From assembly GCA_020698575.1 (NCBI GenBank), contig CM036251.1, positions 1,736,288 to 1,800,287 on the forward strand: 64,000 nucleotides of DNA. Direction: 5' to 3'. Under the pieces are notes generated by a model. That model worked only from the letters and a program-made list of their open reading frames with translations. It had not been told where the DNA came from and searched no databases. Below are positions 10,976-22,094 of the stretch, one piece after another; the first letter of the stretch is position 1, and each line of letters starts with the position of its first letter. The DNA is from Bostrychus sinensis. Lineage: Eukaryota; Chordata; Actinopteri; Gobiiformes; Eleotridae. The position numbers and the translations under genes were made by a program.

Positions 10976-12304
10976 TGCATGAGGCGAGGCTGAAGGGATT
11001 TGAAGTATTTCCTCCCATTAATATGGCACACATTGATTTGAAGTTCCAGTTCTTGTGTTAATGTAAAAAGAATGATTAGTGTTTCTCAGAGTTGATTTCT
11101 GGAGTGAGCTGTTGACAGAGGGTGTGTTAATTCAAGATAAAAAACTAATTACCGTTTTACAACCACTACGACGACGACTACTGTATTACCTTGCGACAAA
11201 GAGACTAAAATATTTCAATTTAAATACTTTTATTCCTGGGATAGAGTTATATTAGAAGCGTAGATGACTGTTTAGTCCAGGTTTAAAACTCTGAACTCTG
11301 CTCCTGTTTCTCTCAGGATCCATCTGTAATCCGTTTTATTTGCTAAAAAAGAGATAAGGTTATCTCTGTCTCTGTGCTTTATGACTGTATTTATGAGACC
11401 ACACCTGTTTAAGAACTTACTGTAAATGATTTACACATAATCGACACGACTGGCCTGGTTTAGATTTGGTTTTAGTCCTGGATTTACATGCTTTTTACCT
11501 GGTTTAGACCTGGTTTTACTCCTCGTTTAAGGCTTGGTTAAGTCACAGTTTAATTTTTATTCTGTCCTGGTTTAGTTCTAGATTAGTTCTGTTTTAATCC
11601 TGATTTAGTTTTGGTTTAGTCCTAGTTTAAGACCCAGTTTGTTTAGACCTAGTTATGTTCTAGGTTGGTCTTGATTTTAGTCCTGGATTTGTCCAGTCAT
11701 ATTTTAAAAATAAAATCCAAGATGACACACTTTTTGTTTGTCAGAACATGAGCCCTTAGTCCTGGATTAGTTCTGGGTTAGTACCAGTTTAGTCCTTAGT
11801 TAGTAAAGCCTGAGCACGTGCAGGAGTCCCACAGTGCACTGCTCTGTGAGAAAACAAGTGTTATGGGGCAAGTTTAGTCCATTTTATTACAAAAGACCAA
11901 AGTTTTAGCTGTGGCGTAAGTATTTTCTGTCGACAATGCAAGAGCCATAACCATTTCCTGTTCAAATCTGAGAAATGAACAAGTGATATTGTAATACGTG
12001 TTATTTAAAGGAAGAGAGAGAAGTATCTCTTAATCTACCGTATCTGATTTTAGTTAGGACAAACCTGTTCCAGAACTGATAAACACATACACACAAGAAA
12101 GAATATGATTTAGATGATGATTTGATTTAGAATTGTTTTGACCTGGTTTAGTTCTGCTTGGTCATGTTTTAGCCATGGTTTAGACTTGGATTAGTCCTGA
12201 AATAGTCTTAGTTTTTGTTTTAATAGTGGCTTGACCTTGTTTACCTGGTCCAGTCCTGCATGGTTTTGACTTGGTTTTAGTCCTGGATTGACGTGGTTTT
12301 GTTC
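10976..12304. other. Intergenic sequence with decayed 11-bp repeat
   Basis: No gene recognised. From about 11450 to 11810 and 12120 to 12300 the sequence is a heavily diverged form of the TTTAGTCCTGG repeat (GGTTTAGTCCT, GATTTAGTTTT and similar). It grades into the clean array that follows. Confidence 0.55.
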
Positions 12305-13415
12305 TAGTTCAGTCCTGGTTTAGTCCTGGTTTAGTCCTGGTTTAGTCCTGGTTTAGTCCTGGTTTAGTCCTGGTTTAGACCTGGTTTAGACCTGGTTTAG
12401 TCCTGGTTTAGTCCTGGTTTAGACTTGGTTTAGTCCTGGTTTAGTCCTGGTTTAGACTTGGTTTAGTCCTGGTTTAGTCCTGGTTTAGTCCTGGTTTAAT
12501 CCTGGTTTAGTCCTGGTTTAGTCCTGGTTTAGACCTGGTTTAGACCTGGTTTAGTCCTGGTTTAGTCCTGGTTTAGTCCTGGTTTAGTCCTGGTTTAGTC
12601 CTGGTTTAGACTTGGTTTAGTCCTGGTTTAGTCCTGGTTTAGTCCTGGTTTAGTCCTGGTTTAGACCTGGTTTAGTCCTGGTTTAGTCCTGGTTTAGTCC
12701 TGGTTTAGACCTGGTTTAGACCTGGTTTAGTCCTGGTTTAGTCCTGGTTTAGACTTGGTTTAGTCCTGGTTTAGTCCTGGTTTAGTCCTGGTTTAGACTT
12801 GGTTTAGTCCTGGTTTAGTCCTGGTTTAGACCTGGTTTAGTCCTGGTTTAGTCCTGGTTTAGTCCTGGTTTAGTCCTGGTTTAGACCTGGTTTAGACCTG
12901 GTTTAGTCCTGGTTTAGTCCTGGTTTAGACCTGGTTTAGTCCTGGTTTAGTCCTGGTTTAGTCCTGGTTTAGTCCTGGTTTAGACTTGGTTTAGTCCTGG
13001 TTTAGTCCTGGTTTAGACCTGGTTTAGACCTGGTTTAGTCCTGGTTTAGACCTGGTTTAGACCTGGTTTAGACCTGGTTTAGTCCTGGTTTAGTCCTGGT
13101 TTAGTCCTGGTTTAGTCCTGGTTTAGTCCTGGTTTAGACTTGGTTTAGACTTGGTTTAGTCCTGGTTTAGTCCTGGTTTAGACTTGGTTTAGTCCTGGTT
13201 TAGTCCTGGTTTAGTCCTGGTTTAGTCCTGGTTTAGACCTGGTTTAGTCCCGGTTTAGTCCCGGTTTAGACCCGGTTTAGTCCTGGTTTAGTCCTGGTTT
13301 AGTCCTGGTTTAGACCTGGTTTAGTCCCGGTTTAGTCCCGGTTTAGACCCGGTTTAGTCCTGGTTTAGTCCTGGTTTAGTCCTGGTTTAGACCTGGTTTA
13401 GTTCTGGTTTAGGTC
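12305..13415 (-). repeat. 11-bp minisatellite array (TTTAGTCCTGG), minus orientation
   Basis: About 100 units of GGTTTAGTCCT / GGTTTAGACCT / GACTTGGTTTA, the reverse complement of the 1266-2169 array. It lies between the two GT6 copies. Confidence 0.97.
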
Positions 13416-13431
13416 TGTATGTGTGTTGATA

Positions 13432-13490
13432 ACAGTGTGTGTGTGTGTGTGTGTGTGTATAACAGTGTGTGTGTTGATAACAGTGTGTGT
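13432..13490 (+). repeat. GT microsatellite
   Basis: Interrupted (GT)n runs separated by GATAACA. Confidence 0.9.
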
Positions 13491-14191
13491 GAGAGTGTGA
13501 CAGTTGCTACTCAGATGTAATTTGTGAACACAATGGGACGTCCTGACTGAGCGGGTGCCTCCTGCTGCACACGCTCAGTTTGTCACAGCCACTAAAGTTC
13601 ATTCAGGTCATCATTATGGAGTTATATAAGTCATTAATGCTGTAGGTGTGGCCTGGGACACGCCGATCAGGTTACATTCCCCTTTATGTCATCAGCTTAA
13701 CTTTTATGCGGAAAAAAAGCGGAGGCAGGTGTTGTTGCCCTGTGATGAAAGTTTATTATGACTGTTTGTTTAACTGTAGGCATTCACGTAAAAGGGTCCA
13801 GTAAAAAGAATAAAGTCCGTCGTGAGTCACGTCGGTCACATTCTGCCAAAACTGGGAGGAGGATCATGAGGACCGCTAAAAACATGTCCACTCTGACACC
13901 GCTGGAGTCAGGCCTGGTCCTGGTTTAGTCCTGGGTTGAGGTTGTAGTACTAGTAGTAGTAGTAGTACTAACAACCACAATTCCTGATATGTTGGGATGT
14001 TTTTTTTTACATTTAAATAAAATGAAAACTAAAAAACTTTCAAATGCAATGAGCCAATATTTTATTCACTCTAGAACATAGATAACATAACAAATACTCT
14101 GAGAAAGTTGACACTTTTATCACAAAAATTAGGTCTACAGCATCTCCTCTTCTTCTCAGAACAGTTTGAAGACGTCTGGGCATCGAGGTTA
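13491..14191. other. Intergenic sequence, no gene seen
   Basis: Between the repeat block and a truncated transposon I find no exon or RNA gene. The stretch 13975-14185 (CAATTCCTGATATGTTGGGATG onward) has the look of an old DNA-transposon fragment, but I cannot define its ends. Confidence 0.4.
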
Positions 14192-14551
14192 CCGTATTTT
14201 CTGGACTATAAGTCACACTTTTTTCGACGTATACTCAGGTGCTGACTTATATATTAAAATATTTCAGGTGTTGGTTAGAGGGCGCTCTAGGCTTGTGTAC
14301 CAGCATCTGCTGCACCTGTACCACTGACAATTTAAAATGTAAACATTACCACTAACAACTTAGGCTATAAAGACAACTGAGAAAGAGCGGAATAATTGGA
14401 AATGGAACTGATGCTGAGTCTGACGACAGCCACGCAGAGGAGGAAGCGGCGCTTCGTCTACCTCCGGAGTTGGCGGAGTTGTTCAGAAGCGACACCGAGG
14501 ATGAAGAATTTAAAGGATTTAGCGATTAGGAGTGAGATGGTGAGTTTGGTG
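14192..14551 (+). mobile_element. Truncated pogo-like non-autonomous transposon
   Basis: Starts at a TA with the terminal sequence CCGTATTTTCTGGACTATAA and runs to about 14551. This is the reverse complement of the right-hand part of the full element at 62861-63556. It includes the acidic tail frame SDTEDEEFKGF. It is cut about 20 bp from the stop codon of GT6 copy 2, so it would form the immediate 3' flank or UTR of that gene. Confidence 0.75.
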
Positions 14552-14573
14552 AATCTTTGGTGGTCTTGCAGGC

Positions 14574-15262
14574 CTAGTGACCGCGCACCACGTCGTAGTG
14601 CTTGTCGGCCCACTGCAGTCTGTGCACCTGGACGTCCTGGCGAGCGTTGCCCCAGGCCTGAGTCCAGCAGTACTCCGGGGACAGCACTCTGCTGGGTTTG
14701 TGCAGGTAGAAGAACTTGTTGAGGTGGCTCTCGTCGTGCCACAGCGCCTCCACCTTGTTCTTCTTGTCCTCCATGATGCCGTCGTAGCAGAAGTCCACCA
14801 GCTCCTTCACCTTCTGCCAGCGGCCCCCGAAGATGGCGGCGTGGTAGTAGAAGTCCCCCGTCTGCATGTAGGCCTTGGACTTGGGGTTGCGGTCGTAGGT
14901 GAAGTAGTCTTTGTGATATTTGTAGTACATGGCGTGGATCTGAGCCACGGACTCGCCCAGCGCCTCGGAGCCCCAGCGGCCCGTGAACACCTGGTCCACA
15001 GTCAAAGCAGAAGACGTGGGAGAAGCGCAGGCTCAGCTCGGTCTGGATGATGTCGGAGATGGTCTTCATCCTCATCATGGAGATGTCCTGCCAGCGCGAG
15101 TGCTTCTGGATCGGCACCACTTTGACGGCCCTCTGGGGTCCCAGCTCCAGCTCCGGGACCTCCTCTGGTCTGTCCGTGAACACGTAGTACGTCACCGGTA
15201 ACCCCTGCATGAAGTGCTTCTCTGCAGAGGCCAGGAAGTTCTTCAGGTACACCTCCAGATAC
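14574..15262 (-). pseudogene. GT6 copy 2, exon 5 (catalytic domain, frameshifted at DVD)
   Basis: 689-bp terminal exon. The upstream frame gives YLEVYLKNF through FSHVFCFD, then shifts. The downstream frame resumes at VDQVFTGRWG and runs to VVRGH-stop. One inserted base separates them. Relative to copy 1 one Glu-Leu pair is absent (ELEL for ELELEL). The acceptor and 35 bp of intron are identical to copy 1. Confidence 0.88.
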
Positions 15263-15534
15263 CTGAGACAGAGACACAGGTTAAAGCTCTGGACTGAACC
15301 TCCAGGGATCTAAAGAGAGGAACACACCATTTCTGTCCTTCCTCCACTGTTTCCCAACCAGGGGTACCACTTTTACAGGGAGTACTTAAAATATTTCATA
15401 ATTTCATAGGAAGTTTTTCAAATGATTATTGTTTTTGATTGTTTTTTGTTGTAGTATATTTACTATGAAGATTGTTTTTCATTTTGAGATATACACATAC
15501 AAATATATATATATACACACATACATATACTATA

Positions 15535-15678
15535 TACAGTGGCATAATTACAAGAAATAGAAATAGAATAGTACTTTATTGTCTCCCATTTACAACAAAA
15601 GGAGAAATTTGTCTTTGGCTTAAAGGTTAGGTTAAATTAAACACACAACAATAGCAGCAAGGCAATCAAATGAGTTAC

Positions 15679-15712
<34 letters not shown>

Positions 15713-15905
15713 CAGAGTGCCAGTTCATGTTTTGGATTTAACTGCGTCAGAGCTTTCAGGGCAGAAGGAATAAAAGAATGTCTGTAGATGTTTTCCTTAG
15801 CACAGGGAAGCTGTGCCTCTGTCGCGACGGAAGAAACTGAAACAGGTTAGAAAGAGGACGGGACGATAAGTGTAGGACTGAGACGAACGGCTTTCTGTAG
15901 AGCTG
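15535..15905. mobile_element. Retroposon 3' fragment with long A-tract
   Basis: Sequence such as TAGTACTTTATTGTCTCCC and the following GGAGAAATTTGTCTTTGG is a common 3' region of fish non-LTR elements. A 31-bp A-run lies at about 15680-15711, and 15720-15900 continues in the style of the same family. No open reading frame remains and the family is not determined. Confidence 0.4.
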
Positions 15906-15913
15906 TTACAATA

Positions 15914-16670
15914 CTGGCTTAGACCTGGTTTAGTCCTGGTTTAGTCCTGGTTTAGTCCTGGTTTAGTCCTGGTTTAGACCTGGTTTAGACCTGGCTTAGA
16001 CCTGGCTTAGACCTGGTTTAGTCCTGATTTAGTCCTGATTTAGTCCTGGTTTAGTCCTGGTTTAGTCCTGGTTTAGTCCTGGTTTAGACCTGATTTAGAC
16101 CTGGTTTAGACCTGGTTTAGTCCTGGTTTAGTCCTGGTTTAGACCTGGTTTAGTCCTGGTTTAGGCCTGGTTTAGACCTGGTTTAGACCTGGTTTAGTCC
16201 TGGTTTAGTCCTGGTTTAGTCCTGGTTTAGTCCTGGTTTAGGCCTGGTTTAGGCCTGGTTTAGACCTGGTTTAGACCTGGTTTAGACCTGATTTAGACCT
16301 GGTTTAGTCCTGGTTTAGGCCTGGTTTAGGCCTGGTTTAGACCTGGTTTAGACCTGGTTTAGACCTGGTTTAGACCTGGTTTAGACCTGGTTTAGACCTG
16401 GTTTAGACCTGGTTTAGACCTGGTTTAGGTCTGGTTTAGGTCTGGTTTAGACCTGGTTTAGGTCTGGTTTAGACCTGGTTTAGGTCTGGTTTAGACCTGG
16501 TTTAGACCTGGTTTAGTCCTGGTTTATTCCTGGTTTATTCCTGGTTTATTCCTGGTTTATTCCTGGTTTAGTCCTGGTTTAGTCCTGGTTTAGTCCTGGT
16601 TTAGGCCTGGTTTAGGCCTGGTTTAGACCTGGTTTAGACCTGGTTTAGACCTGGTTTAGACCTGGTTTAC
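15914..16670 (-). repeat. 11-bp minisatellite array (TTTAGTCCTGG), minus orientation
   Basis: About 68 units of GGTTTAGTCCT / GGTTTAGACCT with GGCCT and GGTCT variants. It lies in GT6 copy 2 intron 4, directly 3' (in the minus sense) of exon 4. Confidence 0.97.
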
Positions 16671-16755
16671 GGAGTTAAGAAACCTGCCTGTGCTGACCCT
16701 GAGCCTGGGAGACGTGTGTGCTGTCAGTGCATGGGTAGTGTGTGCGAGGGTTCAC

Positions 16756-16893
16756 CTGCCGACAGCAAACACAGTGAGGGCCACAGAGGAGCCGGCCATT
16801 TTGTGAGCCTCATCGAAAAAAGTGGGGTCAAAGGTCGCCTCCCACAGGATGGGCGCTCCCCAGTGGGTCACGGTCTGGACGTCCCGGCGAGCT
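16756..16893 (-). pseudogene. GT6 copy 2, exon 4 (open)
   Basis: 138 bp with acceptor TTTTTGTCACAG and donor GTGAAC. It encodes ARRDVQTVTHWGAPILWEAT and continues to VALTVFAVG. It has the same length and phase as copy 1 exon 4, with about 14 amino-acid differences in 46. Confidence 0.85.
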
Positions 16894-17117
16894 CTGTGAC
16901 AAAAACACAGGAACATGTCTTATTCATACCGGCATTAAAGGAACAGTCCACTGTTTTTCCAGACTAAACTATGTTCTGCTCTGATCTTAGCTGAGTGGAT
17001 GCTACCTCTCGGGTCTTTGTGCCTTGTGTGCCTTTTGCCTGGAGAGCGACGCTAATTTGTTAGCATTTAGCTTATCCCTATGGGTCCAGACGCAGCTCAA
17101 GTTAGAAGCAACCAAGC

Positions 17118-18190
17118 TCTTCCACGTTTTCCCGATTTAAATACTGGTTACGTGAGTAGTTACGTGACCCAAGTACAGTTACACAAAAATTAAAAATGGC
17201 GATTTTCTAAGCTGGACTAAAAATGGGTAGCTATAATGTAAGGCGTAATAACACTTTAGGAGCACTTCGGTGTCGGCACAGTAGCTGCGTTTCCATTACA
17301 CATATGCGCAAAATTTTATCAATATTCTAGAAATGTCGAAAAAACACAATTTCGCAATTACACTGTTTCCATTGAATCATAAGCGAATAAAAACAAACCT
17401 ACTCTCGTGATAAGTCATTCAAAAAACATGGCGTCGGATGTAAACATTACTTTGATTTACAGCAGATCCATGTTTCAGCCACGGCACTCGCGCTCATCAT
17501 CAGCCGTCAAAGGAGACGTCGGCGTCTTATTCAGGCCATGGAGCGACCGGCCCCTTATACATGGGAGCGGCTACGTATGAAGCGTTTTTGGGAAAATGTA
17601 GTAGGCGATTTTACAGAAGAGCTGTGGATTCAACGTTTCCCAATGACACGCTCAACTTTTGATGAGCTGTACGATGCTGTGCGATCTTGTGGCGCCCGCT
17701 GCGCAATGCCCAAGGCAGCCAGTATCCGGTTGTTGGTCACATGACTCGTTTAATTCGACAAAAGTGTTTCCATTGCAGTTTTGCGAAATATGTGAATTTC
17801 GATACGCCTGAAAAACCACCTCATCCAAGCGCAAAAACTTTTTTTCGATAAATGCGAGCTTTTTTCGAAATTGTCGTGTTTCCATTAGGCAAATTTATAT
17901 TCGCAAATCAATTTGCGCAATTTGATGGTCAATGGAAACGCAGCTACTGACATCTTCACTCCTAAAAAATTCTCTCCCCCTCCAACTTCCGTCAACAGAA
18001 CCAATCACTGGAGACAATTTTTTAGGAGTGAAGATATCACTGCGCCGACGCCGAAGTGCTCCTAAAGTGTTATTACGCCTTAATTTATAGTACCCATTTT
18101 TGTCCACTTAAAAAAATTCGCCATTTTTTTATTTTTGTGTAACTGTACTTGGGTCACGTAACCGTATTTAAATCGGGAAAACGTGGAAGA
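17118..18190. mobile_element. Foldback (long inverted repeat) element, interrupted
   Basis: Left arm 17118-17281, continuing after the nested element at about 17949-17975. Right arm about 18017-18190. The arms are imperfect reverse complements from TCTTCCACGTTTTCCCG inward, and both include GTTATTACGCC or its complement and the TCCTAAA/TTTAGGA motif. No coding capacity. It lies in GT6 copy 2 intron 3. Confidence 0.7.
17279..17949 (+). mobile_element. PIF/Harbinger-like transposon remnant nested in the foldback element
   Basis: Ends are an exact 18-bp inverted repeat, CAGTAGCTGCGTTTCCAT. The frame at 17538-17744 contains FWENVVGDFTEELWIQRF followed by PMTRSTFDELYDAV, which resembles the N-terminal part of vertebrate Harbinger-type (HARBI1-like) transposases. 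The protein stops after 68 codons and no DDE catalytic core is left, so the copy is non-autonomous. Family assignment is by pattern only. Confidence 0.55.
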
Positions 18191-18412
18191 CCATAGGGGC
18201 CTAAATGTTCTCTTTGGATCCAGAAGGTCCTGGTTTAGGTTAGGCCAGAGTCCATTAAAGGTGGTACTTTTCAAAGCCAGGTATTCTCTGGGGTGGTTCT
18301 TGGAGAGAAGCCATGGCTCTAGTCTGTGGCCCTGATGCCCTCCCACAGCGCTCCCTACTGTTGTTACTTGATGACATCACAGCGTAACAGGAAGTGGCCG
18401 GGGGTTACTCAC

Positions 18413-18525
18413 AGTCCGTTCAGTGTGCCGTCCAGGCCGCTGCACGTTCGCAGCCAGCAGCTCGTCCACCAGGGGGCAACACTGAGTTTATGAAGTCTGC
18501 GATTCGTCCGTAATCCTCGTTGTAA
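18413..18525 (-). pseudogene. GT6 copy 2, exon 3 (frame disrupted)
   Basis: 113 bp between acceptor TTTGTTCCTCAG and donor GTGAGT. The 3' end reads CSGLDGTLNGL, matching VSSLDLTLNPL of copy 1, but only in a frame different from the one entered from exon 2. The entry frame ends in a TGA near the 3' end. A third frame gives the intermediate match LVDELLAANV. The exon is open throughout in the phase-0 frame, so alternative upstream splicing could in principle bypass the stop. Confidence 0.7.
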
Positions 18526-18748
18526 CTGAGGAACAAAGACGAACGTTACTCAGATAAAAACCAAGGACTAAACCAGGTCATGAACCAGGACTAGACTAGG
18601 ACTGAACCAAGCCATAAAGCTGGAGTAATATTTGGACTAAACCTTTATTCAAATGAGGACAAACCCAGGTCTTACTAAACCGGGCATGAACAGAGAAATT
18701 GTCTTTAAACAACATTTTGCCATGTGCTGTGTGATGTTGCTGAATGAC

Positions 18749-18817
18749 CTTAAGTAGAAGCAGCTGAGGCAGGCCGCCATCGACAGCAGGCAGGAGAAAG
18801 CCCAAAACTTAGTTCTC
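18749..18817 (-). pseudogene. GT6 copy 2, exon 2 (membrane anchor)
   Basis: 69 bp between acceptor GTGTTTTCAG and a weak donor GTCATT. It encodes RTKFWAFSCLLSMAACLSCF, a hydrophobic signal anchor, in the same phase as copy 1 exon 2. There is little residue identity with copy 1. Confidence 0.65.
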
Positions 18818-19506
18818 CTGAAAACACACGACAAACATTATCACCTTTCATATCCAAAAAGTTTTCAGATTCATCTTTAAAGTCCTTACATTTTCCTCAG
18901 GTTTATGTGAAAGCTGTGGTGTGGAGCAGAGCTGCTGCAGAGGTTTACAGAAAACAAACTGCCCAGCCGTGAAGGACGAGAGAAAGAGAGGCTAAAGGTC
19001 CTGTATAAAAAAAAAAAAAAAAAGGTCCCCTATTTTGCTAAATTGGCTTTTTTTGAGCTTTTAACCATGTTATGTTGTTTCCATCTCAAAAACATACAGG
19101 GAGATGTGAGTCACGTGGGCGCTGCAGGCAAGATGGCGGCTGGTTAGGGGCTCTCTGCTCCCCGACATATAATTTTGCTTATTACTTAATGTGAGTGGCT
19201 TGTAGCAACAACTGTTTTCCCTCCGTTTTGCTGGATTAAGGATCGCTGTCGTTTTGGTGAAGAGAAATATTCCGTTTAACCCGCAATGGCTGCTTCGGAA
19301 ACATTCTAGAAACTGTGGGCCTGTGCGACCTCCCGCAGCAGTCTTTATGAAGATGAAAATGGCGACCTAATTTTGAAAACTTGTTCACCGAGGTGGTCAA
19401 AATGAGTAGTACGCTACAACGCGTCGCAACTGATGTTTCAATAATTAAGGAGACGACGGCTGAATTGAAAACAGCGGTGGCGGCCATGCAGGAGAGGCCT
19501 CGGAGC

Positions 19507-20029
19507 CAGTGTTGCCAGATTGGGCGGTTTTGGGCTACTTTTGCTCTCTCTCGGCGGAAAAAAATAGCGTTGGGCGGGTGTATAATATTTGGGCTATTTT
19601 TAGACTTATGGGGCAGGATTTTGAAAATGTAAAATAAACTTATTTTAATAATATTTAAAATTTCCTGATCAATAATTGTATATATTTGCTGGTTATTGAT
19701 GAATAAAATTAATTTGTAAAATAGAAGTAGTAATATTAGTGTCATTAGTTGTCAATCACATGTCTAATTATGGACCTCTGATTGGTTGAAAAAAGTAAAC
19801 ACTGCAGCCTGTGAGAGAGCTATTTGTTTTTCTGATTACACTCATTGTGGAGACTGTTTATTACTTTTTCCATTGGCAGTTGTGAAGTTTTGTGTGCTCA
19901 AAATATGCTATTTCATATGTATCACAGTTTTAACATTAAGATTGTAGAATGGTTGTGATTTGGGCGGGTTTTTATTGCGTTTTACGTTATATTTGGGCTG
20001 GAAACTGTCAGTCAGATCTGGCAACCCTG
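19507..20029. mobile_element. hAT-like MITE nested in LINE ORF1, with 8-bp target duplication
   Basis: 523-bp insertion with ends CAGTGTTGCCAGATT and (reverse complement) CAGGGTTGCCAGATC. It is flanked by a perfect 8-bp duplication CTCGGAGC at 19499-19506 and 20030-20037. CAG...CTG ends with an 8-bp duplication are the hAT signature. Removing it joins the two halves of the LINE ORF1 coiled coil. Confidence 0.88.
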
Positions 20030-20540
20030 CTCGGAGCGGCTACGCACATCAGAGGCAAGAGAAGTAAACTGGTGGACCGCATCCAAGCCCTCGAAAACCA
20101 CGGTAAAAGGAATAACGTGAGAGTTATTGGGTAAAAAGAGACTGTTGGTGCTAACGGAACACTCTTGAGTTGTGTTCAGAAGATGTTGGCCGAGGGGCTT
20201 GGGGTAAACGCTGATACGGAGTTTGAGATTGAGACCCAGACCGACCTCCGAGACCTGTGCTTATCCGTTTCTTGAGACAGTCGGCAAGGGACAAAGTCAT
20301 TGTGGCGGCTTAAGAGAAACGCGGATTTGAATGGGAGGGGTGCCGGTTGTCTGTGTTTCCTGATTTGACTAAAGAATTGGCGGAGAAAGGAAAGGCGTTT
20401 ACATCAGTGAAGCTACAGGAGCGCAGTGTAAAATATCCACTGGCACCCGGCGACACTGCGAGTGAAGTGGGAGGGCAAGAATATGAGCTTCAACTAAAAG
20501 TTTATCAACGAAGATGATGAGCAGGAGGAAACCACACGCA

Positions 20541-22094
20541 CAAGATGTTATACCTGACTGTCGGACAAGATGTTATACCTGACTGTCGGACAAGATGTTA
20601 TACCTGACTGTCGGACAAGATGTTATACCTGACTGTCGGACAGGATGTTATACCTGACTGTCGGACAGGATGTTATACCTGACTGTCGGACACCTGACTG
20701 TCGGACAAGATGTTATACCTGACTGTCGGACAAGATGTTATACCTGACTGTCGGACAAGATGTTATACCTGACTGTCGGACACCTGACTGTCGGACAAGA
20801 TGTTATACCTGACTGTCGGACAAGATGTTATACCTGACTGTCGGACAAGATGTTATACCTGACTGTCGGACAAGATGTTATACCTGACTGTCGGACAAGA
20901 TGTTATACCTGACTGTCGGACAAGATGTTATACCTGACTGTCGCACAAGATGTTATACCTGACTGTCGGACAAGATGTTATACCTGACTGTCGGACAGGA
21001 TGTTATACCTGACTGTCGGACAGGATGTTATACCTGACTGTCGGACAAGATGTTATACCTGACTGTCGCACAAGATGTTATACCTGACTGTCGGACAAGA
21101 TGTTATACCTGACTGTCGGACAGGATGTTATACCTGACTGTCGGACAGGATGTTATACCTGACTGTCGGACAGGATGTTATACCTGACTGTCGGACAGGA
21201 TGTTATACCTGACTGTCGGACAGGATGTTATACCTGACTGTCGGACAAGATGTTATACCTGACTGTCGCACAAGATGTTATACCTGACTGTCGGACAAGA
21301 TGTTATACCTGACTGTCGGACAGGATGTTATACCTGACTGTCGGACAGGATGTTATACCTGACTGTCGGACAGGATGTTATACCTGACTGTCGGACAAGA
21401 TGTTATACCTGACTGTCGCACAAGATGTTATACCTGACTGTCGGACAAGATGTTATACCTGACTGTCGGACAGGATGTTATACCTGACTGTCGCACAAGA
21501 TGTTATACCTGACTGTCGGACAAGATGTTATACCTGACTGTCGCACAAGATGTTATACCTGACTGTCGGACAAGATGTTATACCTGACTGTCGGACAAGA
21601 TGTTATACCTGACTGTCGGACAAGATGTTATACCTGACTGTCGGACAGGATGTTATACCTGACTGTCGCACAAGATGTTATACCTGACTGTCGCACAAGA
21701 TGTTATACCTGACTGTCGGACAGGATGTTATACCTGACTGTCGGACAGGATGTTATACCTGACTGTCGGACAAGATGTTATACCTGACTGTCGCACAAGA
21801 TGTTATACCTGACTGTCGGACAGGATGTTATACCTGACTGTCGCACAAGATGTTATACCTGACTGTCGCACAAGATGTTATACCTGACTGTCGGACAGGA
21901 TGTTATACCTGACTGTCGGACAGGATGTTATACCTGACTGTCGGACAAGATGTTATACCTGACTGTCGCACAAGATGTTATACCTGACTGTCGGACAGGA
22001 TGTTATACCTGACTGTCGGACAGGATGTTATACCTGACTGTCGGACAGGATGTTATACCTGACTGTCGGACAGGATGTTATACCTGACTGTCGG
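20541..22094 (+). repeat. 25-bp satellite array inside the LINE, about 62 units
   Basis: Unit CAAGATGTTATACCTGACTG then TCGGA, 25 bp, with variants CAGG/CAAG and TCGCA/TCGGA and a few partial units (CACCTGACTGTCGGA). It sits between LINE ORF1 and the endonuclease frame, so it arose by expansion of inter-ORF sequence. No unique spacers are present. Confidence 0.96.

Noticed and set aside
20541..22094. CRISPR-like array (25-bp direct repeats)
   Set aside because: Repeats are contiguous without unique spacers, the host is a vertebrate, and the flanks are LINE sequence. It is a satellite.
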